Shown one piece after another: positions 1 to 7,892 of a stretch of DNA of 14,580 bases. The position numbers and the translations under genes are program-made. The stretch comes from JAWWPY01 sp964412845. Its GTDB lineage: Bacteria; Actinomycetota; Actinomycetes; Streptosporangiales; Streptosporangiaceae. The DNA lies in assembly GCA_964412845.1 (NCBI GenBank), contig CAYPQM010000165.1, positions 1 through 14,580 on the forward strand. Reading direction: 5' to 3'. The notes beneath the pieces were generated by a model that searched no databases, was not told where the DNA came from, and was given only the letters and a program-made list of their open reading frames with translations. Positions within the stretch are counted from its first letter, which is position 1; each line of letters starts with the position of its first letter.

Positions 1-1
1 C

Positions 2-1681
2 ACCCCCACACCCACCCCGACCGTGACGCCGACGCCGACTCCGACTCCCACCCCCACCGGGTCAACCGGCACGGGCGGCGGCTCGCTGCTGGTGAACCCG
101 CCGACGTTCACCGTGGCCCAGGGCACCAGCGAAGTGATCGGCGTGAGCCTGTCCGCGGCGCCCACCGGCAACATCACCGTGACCGTGGCCGCCTCCGGTA
201 ACGCCGGGGAGACCATCACGTCCGGCTCCTCGCTCACCTTCACCACCAGCAACTGGATGTACGCACAGCCCGTGACGGTCGCCGCCAACGCCACCGGCAC
301 CGGGGCCGCCACCTTCACGGCCAGCACCCCCGGCCTCACGTCGGTGCACGTGACCGGTACCGAGACGGCCGCGGGCTCGTCCACGACGCCCTCGCACGTG
401 GCCAACCCGTTCACCGGCTCGACCTGGTACGCCAACCCCGACTACGCCGCCGAGGTGGCCACCTCGTCGGCCGGCGCGAGCGGCACGCTGGCCGCGCAGA
501 TGACACTGGTCGGCCAGCAGTCGACCGGCATCTGGCTGGACCGCATCGCGGCGATCTACGGCGGGTCGGGCAACAGCAACCGGATGAGCTTCCAGGCGCA
601 GCTGGCCAACGCGGCCAGCCACGCGACGGGCAGCACGCCGATCATCGTCCCGATCGTCGTCTACGACCTGCCCAACCGTGACTGCGCGGCGCTCGCCTCC
701 AACGGAGAGCTGACCATCAACAACAACGGCCTGCAGTACTACGAGCAGGACTACATCAACCCGATCGCGCAGATCCTCACCGACTACGAGCACACCAACA
801 TCCGGGTGGTCGCGGTCGTCGAGGATGATTCGCTGCCGAACCTGGTCACCAACCTCAGCATTCCGTCCTGCGCCCTGGCCAACTCCAGCGGTGCCTACGT
901 CAGCGGCATCCAGTACGCGCTCAACAAGCTGCACGCGATCCCGAACGTGTACAACTACATCGACCTCGGCCACTCGGGTTGGCTGGGCTGGCCCAGCAAC
1001 ATGGGCCCGGCGGTGTCGCTGATCCACTCCGTGGCCGCGGGCACCACGGCCGGCGTGAGCAGCGTCGACGGCTTCATCAGCAACACGGCCAACACCATCC
1101 CGACGAGCGAGCCGTTCATGACGGCGACCGAGAGCATCGGCGGCCAGCCGGTGGACTCCACCCAGTTCTACTCATTCGACCCGTACATCGACGAGCTGAC
1201 CTACGACGAGGCGATGTACACCAACCTGGTCGGCGCCGGATTCTCGGCCAACGTCGGGATGCTGATCGATACCTCGCGCAACGGCTGGGGCGGCCCGCTC
1301 CGGCCCACCGCCGCGAGCACCTCGACCACGGTGGCGACGTTCGTCAACCAGTCGAAGGTCGACCAGCGGCCGTTCCGCGGCGACTGGTGCAACGTGAACG
1401 GCGCGGGTCTCGGGGCGTTCCCCCAGGCCAACCCGAACCCGTCGTTCAGCCACCTGTACGCCTACGTCTGGATCAAGCCGCCCGGCGAGTCCGACGGCGA
1501 CTACCCGACCGCCACTCACTCGCACGGTGACCCGCACTGTGACCCGGGCGGCACCCAGACGGACGGCAGCGGGAACAGCTACCCCACCGACGCCATACCC
1601 GGGTTCGACATCCCGGCCGGCAATTGGTTCCCGGCCCAGTTCACCCAGCTGGTGCAGAACGCCAACCCCGTCGTCCCGTAA
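2..1681 (+). CDS. Secreted GH6 exo-cellulase (cellobiohydrolase), 5' end outside window
   Basis: This is the C-terminal 560 or so residues of a family 6 glycoside hydrolase, an inverting enzyme that releases cellobiose from cellulose chain ends outside the cell. The open frame runs through the window edge in a Thr-Pro repeat linker, so the GTG at 23 is internal and the true start, signal peptide and any upstream binding module are missing. After the linker comes a beta-sandwich module (about 83-385) of a kind common in actinobacterial exoenzymes, then the catalytic domain (about 400-1681). The GH6 signature DLPNRDCAA lies at 665-691. The likely catalytic acid is the second Asp of EDDSLPN (827-829). 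The PPGESDG loop holds a further conserved Asp (1493-1495). The order of motifs resembles Thermobifida Cel6B-type exocellulases, including a long loop after GESDG. The residue before the catalytic Asp is Asp, where relatives I recall have Ile or Pro. Stop TAA at 1679-1681 is followed by a hairpin terminator. Confidence 0.93.
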   Translation, partial: TPTPTPTVTPTPTPTPTPTGSTGTGGGSLLVNPPTFTVAQGTSEVIGVSLSAAPTGNITVTVAASGNAGETITSGSSLTFTTSNWMYAQPVTVAANATGTGAATFTASTPGLTSVHVTGTETAAGSSTTPSHVANPFTGSTWYANPDYAAEVATSSAGASGTLAAQMTLVGQQSTGIWLDRIAAIYGGSGNSNRMSFQAQLANAASHATGSTPIIVPIVVYDLPNRDCAALASNGELTINNNGLQYYEQDYINPIAQILTDYEHTNIRVVAVVEDDSLPNLVTNLSIPSCALANSSGAYVSGIQYALNKLHAIPNVYNYIDLGHSGWLGWPSNMGPAVSLIHSVAAGTTAGVSSVDGFISNTANTIPTSEPFMTATESIGGQPVDSTQFYSFDPYIDELTYDEAMYTNLVGAGFSANVGMLIDTSRNGWGGPLRPTAASTSTTVATFVNQSKVDQRPFRGDWCNVNGAGLGAFPQANPNPSFSHLYAYVWIKPPGESDGDYPTATHSHGDPHCDPGGTQTDGSGNSYPTDAIPGFDIPAGNWFPAQFTQLVQNANPVVP

Positions 1682-1721
1682 CCGCAACCGGCCACCGCCA
1701 CCGGTGAGCCACTGATCCAGC

Positions 1722-1762
1722 ACCGCGCCCGCCCGGGCGGAAATCACCCGGGCGGGCGCGGT
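1722..1762. terminator. Bidirectional hairpin terminator between GH6 and metallopeptidase genes
   Basis: A perfect 16-bp inverted repeat (1722-1737 with 1747-1762) encloses a 9-base loop. It sits between two converging genes: 41 bases after the GH6 stop and 5 bases beyond the stop of the minus-strand peptidase. There is no T-run, as is usual for actinobacterial terminators. Its length and position between converging stops make termination in both directions the natural reading. Confidence 0.8.
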
Positions 1763-1766
1763 CTGC

Positions 1767-2108
1767 TTACCAGCCCAGTTCGTGCAGGCGGTCGTCGTTG
1801 ATGCCGAAATGGTGCCCCACCTCATGGATGACGGTCCGCCGGACCTGGTCGACGACCTCGTCCGCGCTGCGGCATATCTGGCAGATCGCGACGCGGTAGA
1901 TGGTGATCCGGTCCGGCAAAACCCCGGCATAATTCGTGGTGCGGCTGGTTAGCGGGATGCCTTCATAGAGCCCGAGCAGGCCCGGCGGGCCAGCCTCGTG
2001 CTCGACGGTGACCGCCACGTTGCGCATCAGCGCACCGAGGTTCCCCGGCAGCCCGTCCAGCGCCGTGACAACCATCTCTTCGAAGCGGCCCGGTTCAACC
2101 TCCATCAC
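1767..2108 (-). CDS. Zincin-like metallopeptidase family protein (PF06262 type)
   Basis: This encodes a small cytoplasmic protein of 113 residues with the extended zinc site HEVGHHFGIND near its C-terminus. His95, His99 and Asp105 are the expected zinc ligands and Glu96 the catalytic base. The N-terminal half carries the family pattern FEEMV..ALDGLP, then a valine-rich strand, LLGLYEGIPL and LPDRITIYR. Length and motif order match the small single-domain zincin-like family widespread in actinobacteria; the substrate is unknown. There is no signal peptide or membrane segment. The start could be GTG (2106-2108) or the next codon, ATG (2103-2105). No Shine-Dalgarno sequence is visible upstream, but GACAAT lies 6 bases before the GTG (2115-2120), a spacing that fits a leaderless transcript. 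It diverges from the S51 gene with only about 49 bases between the two starts. Confidence 0.85.
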   Translation of the reverse strand: MMEVEPGRFEEMVVTALDGLPGNLGALMRNVAVTVEHEAGPPGLLGLYEGIPLTSRTTNYAGVLPDRITIYRVAICQICRSADEVVDQVRRTVIHEVGHHFGINDDRLHELGW

Positions 2109-2157
2109 TGATCCATTGTCGGTGCTGGCCGCCGGACCGGGGAATCAGGGGGAACGT

Positions 2158-2898
2158 GTGGACCGGGAGCGGCAGATCCTCGCCTGCTCGGGAGTGCTGT
2201 ATCCGGCCGAGGATGCCCCGTCCGAGATGATCGGCGGCCAGCTGCGGCAGGCGGCGGCGCTGTCCGGGGCCCGCAGGCCGAAAGTGTGCCTGATCGCCAC
2301 GGCGGTCGGCGACTCACCGGCGTACCTTGACCAGTGGTACGGCATCGCCGACTGGTACGGTGCCGCGGACCTGTCCCACCTGGCGCTGTTCACCCAGCCG
2401 AACGTGCCTGATGTCCGGGCGCACCTGCTGGCCCAGGACGTGATCTTCGTATCCGGCGGAAGCGTGGTGAACCTGCTCGCGGTCTGGCGGGCGCACCGGC
2501 TCGACGAGATCATCCGGGAGTGCTGGACAGCGGGGGTGGTGCTGGCCGGGCAGAGCGCCGGGAGCGTGTGCTGGCACCAGGGCGGGGTCACCGATTCCTT
2601 CGCCGATTCCCTCGACCCGATCAGCGATGGCCTCGGTTTCCTTCCGTTCAGCAACGGCGTGCACGACGATCTGGGTGAGCAGCCGCGCCGGGAACGCTTC
2701 CGGGAGCTGATCGCGGCGGGCCAGCTTCCCGCCGGGTACGCGACCGAGGACGGGGTCGGGCTGCACTACGTGGGCACCGGGTTCCGGGAAGCGCTGGGCA
2801 TCGTGCCCGGCCGGCATGCCTGGCACGTCGCGCCGGACGGCGCGGGAGGGTACCGGGAGACCGCCATCCCGGCCCGGTGCTGGCTGCCGCCGCGCTAA
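2158..2898 (+). CDS. Peptidase S51 family (peptidase E-like) serine hydrolase
   Basis: This encodes a 246-residue cytoplasmic protein of the S51 family, which includes aspartyl dipeptidase (peptidase E) and cyanophycinase. The nucleophile elbow GQSAGSVCW holds the catalytic Ser. VIFVSGGSVVNLL precedes it, as in the family, and downstream SNGVHDD and YATEDGVGLHY supply the likely His and acidic partner. The frame stays open upstream to 2008, but that stretch overlaps the divergent peptidase gene and shows no family similarity. I chose GTG at 2158 because AGGGGGA (2147-2153) stands just before it. GTG at 2122 is an in-frame alternative. Actinobacterial members like this are usually annotated 'Type 1 glutamine amidotransferase-like' or 'peptidase E'; the natural substrate is not known. 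No cyanophycin synthetase is nearby. Confidence 0.86.
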   Translation: MDRERQILACSGVLYPAEDAPSEMIGGQLRQAAALSGARRPKVCLIATAVGDSPAYLDQWYGIADWYGAADLSHLALFTQPNVPDVRAHLLAQDVIFVSGGSVVNLLAVWRAHRLDEIIRECWTAGVVLAGQSAGSVCWHQGGVTDSFADSLDPISDGLGFLPFSNGVHDDLGEQPRRERFRELIAAGQLPAGYATEDGVGLHYVGTGFREALGIVPGRHAWHVAPDGAGGYRETAIPARCWLPPR

Positions 2899-2918
2899 GG
2901 ACCCGCCCGGCGGCACGT

Positions 2919-2932
2919 GTGACATTCGGCCC
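2919..2932. promoter_or_regulatory. Possible DosR/DevR-like box upstream of alcohol dehydrogenase
   Basis: GTGACATTCGGCCC agrees at 10 of 14 positions with the DosR core GGGACTTTAGTCCC, comparing by eye. It lies about 115 bases upstream of the dehydrogenase start. A second, gapped look-alike, GGTGACTTAGACC, lies at 2983-2995. In streptomycetes, close relatives of this dehydrogenase sit in a dormancy/universal-stress cluster (recalled, not checked). The match is partial and may be chance in GC-rich DNA. Confidence 0.25.
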
Positions 2933-3046
2933 GTCCGGCAGGACGTCCGGCACTGCCCCGCGGCGGGCCCGGCGGGCATCGTGGTGACTTAGACCGGGCA
3001 GAAGGTCACGGATGGGCCGGCCCCGGGCGGATAACAGGAGATGGTC

Positions 3047-4093
3047 ATGCGAGCGCTTGTTTACCACGGTCCGGGCGTGAAGGCCTGGGAGGACGTGCCG
3101 AAGCCAGAAATCGCCGCCGACACGGACGCGATAGTCCGGGTCGACGCCACCACGATCTGCGGCACTGATCTGCACATCCTGAAGGGTGACGTGCCAGCCG
3201 TGACCGACGGCCGGATCCTCGGCCACGAAGCGGTCGGCACCGTCGAGTCGGTCGGCAGCGGCGTGAAGGCGGTCAAGGTCGGCGACCGTGTTCTGGTCTC
3301 CTGCATCTCGGTGTGCGGGACCTGCCGGTTCTGCCGGGAAGGCCATGCCGGGCAGTGCCTCGGCGGTGGCGGCTGGATCCTCGGTCACAAGATCGATGGC
3401 ACCCAGGCCGAGTATGTCCGCGTGCCGTTCGCGGACACCTCCACCTATCTGGTCCCGGGAGGTGCCTCAGACGAGGACATCCTCATGCTCGCGGACATCC
3501 TGCCGACCGCCTATGAGGTCGGCGTGCTCAACGGCCAGGTGCGGCCGGGTGATGTGGTCGCGATCGTCGGGGCCGGCCCGATCGGCCTGTCCGCGATCAC
3601 CGGCGCTCGCCTGCTCAGCCCCAGCCACATCGTCGCGATCGACCTGGCCGACTCCCGGCTGGAAGCAGCCAAGCGGTTCGGCGCGGACATCACCGTGAAC
3701 AACGGCCGCGAGGACGCCCTGGCGGTGGTCCGCGAGCTGACCGGCGGCCTGGGCGCCGACGTGGCCATCGAAGCGGTCGGCGTGCCTGCGACCTTTGAGC
3801 TGGCCGCTCAGCTGGCCCGGCCCGGCGGGCACATCGCCAACATCGGCGTGCACGGCGAGCCTGCCACGCTGCACCTTGAGGAACTGTGGATCAAGAACAT
3901 CACCATCACCACCGGCCTGGTTGATGCGTACTCCACTTCGACCCTGCTGCGCCTGCTCACCAGCCACCAGATCGACGCGGGGCGGTTCATCACGCACCGC
4001 TTCGCACTCGATGAGTTCGATCAGGCCTACGACGTGTTCGCCCGGGCCGCCGAGACCGGCGCGCTGAAAGTCGTGCTGAGCCGCACAGCCTGA
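3047..4093 (+). CDS. Zinc-dependent, NAD-preferring alcohol dehydrogenase (MDR superfamily)
   Basis: This encodes a cytoplasmic medium-chain dehydrogenase of 348 residues that would interconvert alcohols and aldehydes or ketones. Catalytic zinc ligands are visible at Cys38 (ICGTDLH), His60-Glu61 (GHEAVG) and Asp150 (ADILPTAYE), the pattern of tetrameric bacterial secondary-alcohol dehydrogenases. Cys90, Cys93, Cys96 and Cys104 form the structural zinc lobe. The Rossmann motif GAGPIG is at 175-180, and Asp199 at the end of the next strand favours NAD over NADP. ATG at 3047 is preferred to ATG at 3041: AGGAG (3036-3040) is 6 bases before the former and directly touches the latter. Relatives occur beside dormancy/stress genes in streptomycetes, which fits a role in redox balance under low oxygen, but that is inference. 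It ends just before a strong hairpin. Confidence 0.93.
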   Translation: MRALVYHGPGVKAWEDVPKPEIAADTDAIVRVDATTICGTDLHILKGDVPAVTDGRILGHEAVGTVESVGSGVKAVKVGDRVLVSCISVCGTCRFCREGHAGQCLGGGGWILGHKIDGTQAEYVRVPFADTSTYLVPGGASDEDILMLADILPTAYEVGVLNGQVRPGDVVAIVGAGPIGLSAITGARLLSPSHIVAIDLADSRLEAAKRFGADITVNNGREDALAVVRELTGGLGADVAIEAVGVPATFELAAQLARPGGHIANIGVHGEPATLHLEELWIKNITITTGLVDAYSTSTLLRLLTSHQIDAGRFITHRFALDEFDQAYDVFARAAETGALKVVLSRTA

Positions 4094-4103
4094 CGGCACT
4101 AAT

Positions 4104-4153
4104 CAGTGCGGTGCATTGTGCGCCCTGCGGCGCGGCCACAATGCACCGCACTG
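4104..4153. terminator. Bidirectional hairpin terminator between alcohol dehydrogenase and GH30
   Basis: A perfect 17-bp inverted repeat (4104-4120 with 4137-4153) has a 16-base loop that can itself form a 4-bp inner stem. It begins 10 bases after the dehydrogenase stop and lies 31 bases beyond the stop of the converging GH30 gene. There is no T-tract. Confidence 0.82.
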
Positions 4154-4184
4154 TTGTGTGCGCCGGAGAAACCGGAGGGCCAGC

Positions 4185-6245
4185 TCAGGTCGTGCAGGCG
4201 GTGCCGTTGAGGGTGAAGCTGGCGGGGACCGCGTCGCTGCTGGTCCAGGTGCCCTGGAAGCCTAGCGAGGTGCTGGCGCCGGCCGCGATCGTGGCGTTGT
4301 AGTTCTGGTTGGTGATGGTCACGCCTTCGCCGCTCTGCCCGGTCACCCCGTTCCAGGCATTGGTGATCTTCTGATCACCGGGGAAGGTGAAGCCCAGCGC
4401 CCAGCCGCTGATCGGCGACGAGCCAGAGTTGCTGATGGTTATGCTGGCCACGAAGCCGCCCGCCCACTGGCTCTGGGTCGTGTAGCTGACCGTGCAGGCC
4501 CCGGCGGGAGCCGCGACCGCCCAGGTGAACGTGGTGGATCCCGAGGCACCTGTGGCGTCTCGTACCGTCACGGTGACCGTCGATGTCCCGCCGGCCGTCG
4601 GGGTGCCGGAGATCAGCCCGGTCGTCGAGCTGATCGACAGGCCGGCGGGCAGCCCGGCCGCGGTGTAGCTGAGGGTCTGCCCGGCCGCCGAGTCGGACGC
4701 GTGGATCTGCACGCTGACCGCGGTGCCGGTGGCGCCGGCCTGGTTGCCCGGGTTGGTCACGGTCACCGTGTTCCCGGTGCTGGTGGATCCGGCCGGGATG
4801 TCGTAGGTGACCAGGGAGCGGGCCGGGATGGTCGCGGTGAACGCGCCGCCGCTGACCGGGATGGTGGCTTGCGCGGCCGTGTCGCTGGAGGTGCTGGTCA
4901 GGTACGGGGTGACCGTGGCCCCGTTGGCCGTTCCCGTGCCGGACAGCGAGAACGTGACCGGGTCCGCGGTCTGCGCCGTGTTCAGTGCCACGATGGCCAC
5001 CGACCCGTCGGTGTTCTTGAACGCGGTCAGGTCATCCGCGCTGTTGGAACTGGTCGCGGCGATCCGCACCGCGCCCGGGCGGACGAACCGGCTGTAGTTG
5101 GCGAAGGCCCACAGCCGCCCGGAGGCGGCCACGGTGGACCCGTTGATCTGGATGAGGTTCCCGTTGTCATTGCTCACCGACGCGGGGCTGCTCCCCCACC
5201 AGTACAAGAAGGCGTTCAGGTTGGCGGCGGTCAGCCCGGTGTAAAGGTTCTGCGCCCAGGTGAGCCCAGCCGCGTCGGTGCCGTCGTCCCAGGCGGGGTC
5301 CCAGGTCTCGAACGTGGACCACTCCGTCTCCCACACGGGCTTGGACCAGCCCGCGAGCGGCGAGTTGGGTGGTGCGCTGTAGCCGTGGCTGGTGAACAGC
5401 GGGGTGTAGGAAAGCGCGGCCGGGTCGGCTTCAATGGCCGCGGCGTACTGCTGCGCTGAGTCCCACCCGATGGACGTGCAGCACTCAATCTGGGTAGACA
5501 GCCCTGAGGCTTTCATTGTGGGGCCGAGGACGTCGATGAGGTTCGCGGTCTGCGCCGGGGTGAGCGTCATGCCGTCGTACCCACTCGGCGTGAAGCTAGG
5601 TTCATTGACTGGGCCGAGGTAGCTGAGCGGGACACCGTCCGCCGCGTAGTCCTTGGCGTACTGCACCAAATAGTTCGCATACGCCTGGCGCCAGTCACCA
5701 CTGGCGCAGGTAGCGCCCGGGGCCCCGCATAGCGTCCCGCCGTTGAGCGGCGAGTTGTTGGTCTTCATGAATCCCGGAGCGCTCCACGCGTCAGCGAAGA
5801 CGTTGGTGACGCCGTAATCGGCCTTGATGGTCTGGGCCAGCCACTCCTGCCCCTGGTCGGTGCCGAGCGGGCTGTAGGCGGGAGTCGCGGTCGGGCTGGC
5901 CGGCGCGGACGGCTCGATCGTGATGCCTGGGTCCGCGCTGATCTCATTGCGCAGAATGGTCAGGCCCGCGCCTGACGTCGGGCTGAACAGCAAGTCCAGT
6001 GCTTGCTGCTGGGTCGCTGACGGTGCGTTCATGATCGTGTCAGCCTGGCCGAACGCTTCCGACGCGCCGAACCCCGCCATCGTCTGGAACGTGGTCGCGC
6101 CATTGATCGTCGCTGTGTCAGCGGCGGCCGCGGGACCAGACACAGCCGCCACTCCCACCGCGCTCATCGCCAGCGCCACCAGGCCCGCCGCCGCCCGCGG
6201 CGATGAGCGTCGCAGCACCCGGTACATGGTGCGCGGAACCACCAC
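4185..6245 (-). CDS. Secreted GH30 glycosidase (probable xylanase type) with Ig-like domain and C-terminal CBM2
   Basis: This encodes a 686-residue secreted enzyme. A Sec-type signal peptide spans about residues 1-42 (RR, a hydrophobic Ala/Val/Leu stretch, then an Ala-rich cleavage site). The GH30 (beta/alpha)8 barrel and its beta side domain span about 43-490. The acid/base is probably Glu215 in GPVNEPSF and the nucleophile Glu308 in ETEWST. MAGFGASEAFGQA and SAPGFMKTN near the start recall the mainly fungal subfamily GH30_7 (xylanases, xylobiohydrolases) more than the bacterial GH30_8 glucuronoxylanases; that placement is from memory. A putative Ig domain (about 492-577) and a CBM2 (584-686, with Trp in QWAGG, ISGW and NAWNG) follow. 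GTG at 6245 and GTG at 6242 both fit the GGAGG at 6250-6254. The gene starts 30 bases after the GH5 stop, so it is the second gene of an operon. Xylan is the likeliest substrate; another beta-linked glycan is possible. Confidence 0.9.
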   Translation of the reverse strand: MVVPRTMYRVLRRSSPRAAAGLVALAMSAVGVAAVSGPAAAADTATINGATTFQTMAGFGASEAFGQADTIMNAPSATQQQALDLLFSPTSGAGLTILRNEISADPGITIEPSAPASPTATPAYSPLGTDQGQEWLAQTIKADYGVTNVFADAWSAPGFMKTNNSPLNGGTLCGAPGATCASGDWRQAYANYLVQYAKDYAADGVPLSYLGPVNEPSFTPSGYDGMTLTPAQTANLIDVLGPTMKASGLSTQIECCTSIGWDSAQQYAAAIEADPAALSYTPLFTSHGYSAPPNSPLAGWSKPVWETEWSTFETWDPAWDDGTDAAGLTWAQNLYTGLTAANLNAFLYWWGSSPASVSNDNGNLIQINGSTVAASGRLWAFANYSRFVRPGAVRIAATSSNSADDLTAFKNTDGSVAIVALNTAQTADPVTFSLSGTGTANGATVTPYLTSTSSDTAAQATIPVSGGAFTATIPARSLVTYDIPAGSTSTGNTVTVTNPGNQAGATGTAVSVQIHASDSAAGQTLSYTAAGLPAGLSISSTTGLISGTPTAGGTSTVTVTVRDATGASGSTTFTWAVAAPAGACTVSYTTQSQWAGGFVASITISNSGSSPISGWALGFTFPGDQKITNAWNGVTGQSGEGVTITNQNYNATIAAGASTSLGFQGTWTSSDAVPASFTLNGTACTT

Positions 6246-6275
6246 GGAGCCTCCGTTAGGTAAAGAAGCGGGGTG

Positions 6276-7892
6276 TCAGCTGCAGGCGGTGCCGTTCACC
6301 GCGAACGCGGTGGGCGAGGCGTCGCTGCTGGTGAAGGTGCCGGTGAAGCCGATGGTGACCGAGCCGGCCGGCGCGATGGTCGCGTTGTAGGACAGGTTGA
6401 CGGCGGTCACGTTCGCACCGGACTGGGTGTAGCTGGCCGTCCACATGCTGCCGATCTTCTGGTCACCCGGGAAGGTCCAGGTGAGCGACCAGGGGCTGAT
6501 GGCCGCGCCGCCGGTGTTGGTGAGCACGATCTGGCCCTGGAAGCCGCCGGCCCAGCTGTTGGTCAGCGAGTACACGGCCCTGCAGGCGGCGGGGGCGGCC
6601 GATCCGGTCGGCGGCGGTGTGCCGTTCACCGCGCCGGGCAGCGGGAACTCGATGGTCGCCAGCAGGGACTGCTTGGCCGCGCTGACCGGTGTCGCGTCGT
6701 AACCGTTGTCCAGCAGGGCGAAGGAGTCCTCGCCGTTGAGCGCCCAGTAGGTCCAGCCCATCGCCGGGTTGCTCTTGATGTACGACACGAGGCTGGAGAA
6801 CCACTGGCCCTGCGAGCCCGCGGCCGTGCTGGAGACGTCCGCGGCCGCGTTGTCGGTGCCGAATTCGCCGACCCACACCGGGGCGGTGTTGGAGGTGTAG
6901 AGGTACCCCCAGTACTTGGCCCAGACCGCGTCCAGGCTGGCCGGGGTGGTCGAGGAATTGAACCAGGTCTGCTGGAACAGGTCCGGGCCGTAGTCGTGCG
7001 CGGAGTAGACCACATGGCCCGGGGAGCTGAGCGTGACCGGGAACTGGCCCGCCAGCGCGAGGTCGCCGCCCCACCAGGTGGAGTCGAAGCCGCCGGAGGA
7101 GTTCGGGGTCTCGCCGATGCCCTCGCAGAAGATCAGCGCATTCGGGTCCACGGCCAGGACGGCGTTGCCCGCCTGCTCATAGGCGAGCCTGACATCGGTG
7201 GCCGCGGCGCCGGTGCCCCAGGTGGCACCCTGCGCGTACGTGTCGCCCGCCGGGGTATGCGGCTCGTTGCGCAGATCGAAGCCGATGACCGTGGGGTTGC
7301 CCGCGTACCGCTTGGCCAGCGTCACCCAGTCGTTGACCCACGCCGAGCTGGGGTAGGCGCTGGTGTACCACAGGCCGTTCGCCTCGGCCGTCTCCCCCGC
7401 CTCGGACCGGTGGTTGTCCAGGATTACCTTCAGGCCCACCTGGCCGGAGTAGTTGATGATCTTGTCCAGGATCTGCAGCGAGTTGAGCCCCGCGAGGTCC
7501 GTGTTGATCGGGCCGGTGCTGTTGTACTGGCTGAAGTTCTGCGGAACGATCGGCGTCTCCACCATCTGGTTGGAGAACGGGATGCGGATGGTGTTGTAGC
7601 CCAGGTTCTTGATGTCGTTGATGACCGCGTGGTAATCCTGCGCCCACAGGCCATGCGCGATCTCGTCCGGGGTCTCGAAGCCATACCAGTTGATCCCGGC
7701 GATCCGCACGGGGTTCCCGCTGGAGTCCAGGATCTGGTTACCGCTGGTGTGCCAGTAGCCGGTGCCCACACCGGCCGCCGGCGCGCTCAGCGCGCTGTTC
7801 GCCGCGTGGATCACCGCACCGGCGCCCGCCAGCCCCGCGGCCACCAGGGCCAGAGTGCCGGTCAGCGCCGCGACCGCAGAAGGTAGCCGCAT
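6276..7892 (-). CDS. Secreted GH5 endo-beta-1,4-glucanase (E1-like, GH5_1) with C-terminal CBM2
   Basis: This encodes a 538-residue secreted cellulase. The signal peptide covers about residues 1-31. The catalytic domain (about 43-420) closely follows Acidothermus cellulolyticus endoglucanase E1: GYWHTSGNQILDSSG, RIAGINWYGFETP, HGLWAQDYH, KNLGYNTIR and YSAHDYGPD are all recognisable. The acid/base is Glu210 in RNEPH and the nucleophile Glu343 in WVGEFGT. It cuts internal bonds of cellulose with retention of configuration. A short Pro/Thr/Ala linker leads to a CBM2 (437-538) with Trp in NSWAGG, SPW and SMW. ATG at 7892 has GAGGAG 6 bases before it (7899-7904). It is the first gene of an operon with GH30, and an upstream region rich in inverted repeats may regulate it. 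Confidence 0.95.
   Translation of the reverse strand: MRLPSAVAALTGTLALVAAGLAGAGAVIHAANSALSAPAAGVGTGYWHTSGNQILDSSGNPVRIAGINWYGFETPDEIAHGLWAQDYHAVINDIKNLGYNTIRIPFSNQMVETPIVPQNFSQYNSTGPINTDLAGLNSLQILDKIINYSGQVGLKVILDNHRSEAGETAEANGLWYTSAYPSSAWVNDWVTLAKRYAGNPTVIGFDLRNEPHTPAGDTYAQGATWGTGAAATDVRLAYEQAGNAVLAVDPNALIFCEGIGETPNSSGGFDSTWWGGDLALAGQFPVTLSSPGHVVYSAHDYGPDLFQQTWFNSSTTPASLDAVWAKYWGYLYTSNTAPVWVGEFGTDNAAADVSSTAAGSQGQWFSSLVSYIKSNPAMGWTYWALNGEDSFALLDNGYDATPVSAAKQSLLATIEFPLPGAVNGTPPPTGSAAPAACRAVYSLTNSWAGGFQGQIVLTNTGGAAISPWSLTWTFPGDQKIGSMWTASYTQSGANVTAVNLSYNATIAPAGSVTIGFTGTFTSSDASPTAFAVNGTACS

Noticed and set aside
62..1027. Long minus-strand open frame (321 codons) opposite GH6
   Set aside because: Arg/Gly/Val-rich shadow of the GH6 gene; no recognisable domain, and GC-rich antisense frames are often open.
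2008..2157. N-terminal extension of the S51 protein
   Set aside because: Overlaps the divergent peptidase gene and has no family similarity; a GTG with good RBS occurs at 2158.
2932..2952. Direct repeat CGTCCGGCA twice, 12 bases apart, before the alcohol dehydrogenase
   Set aside because: Short and low in complexity for GC-rich DNA; no further copies seen.
6273..7886. 537-codon plus-strand open frame opposite the GH5 endoglucanase
   Set aside because: Almost exactly antisense to a gene with clear GH5 and CBM2 motifs; its composition is that of a shadow frame.
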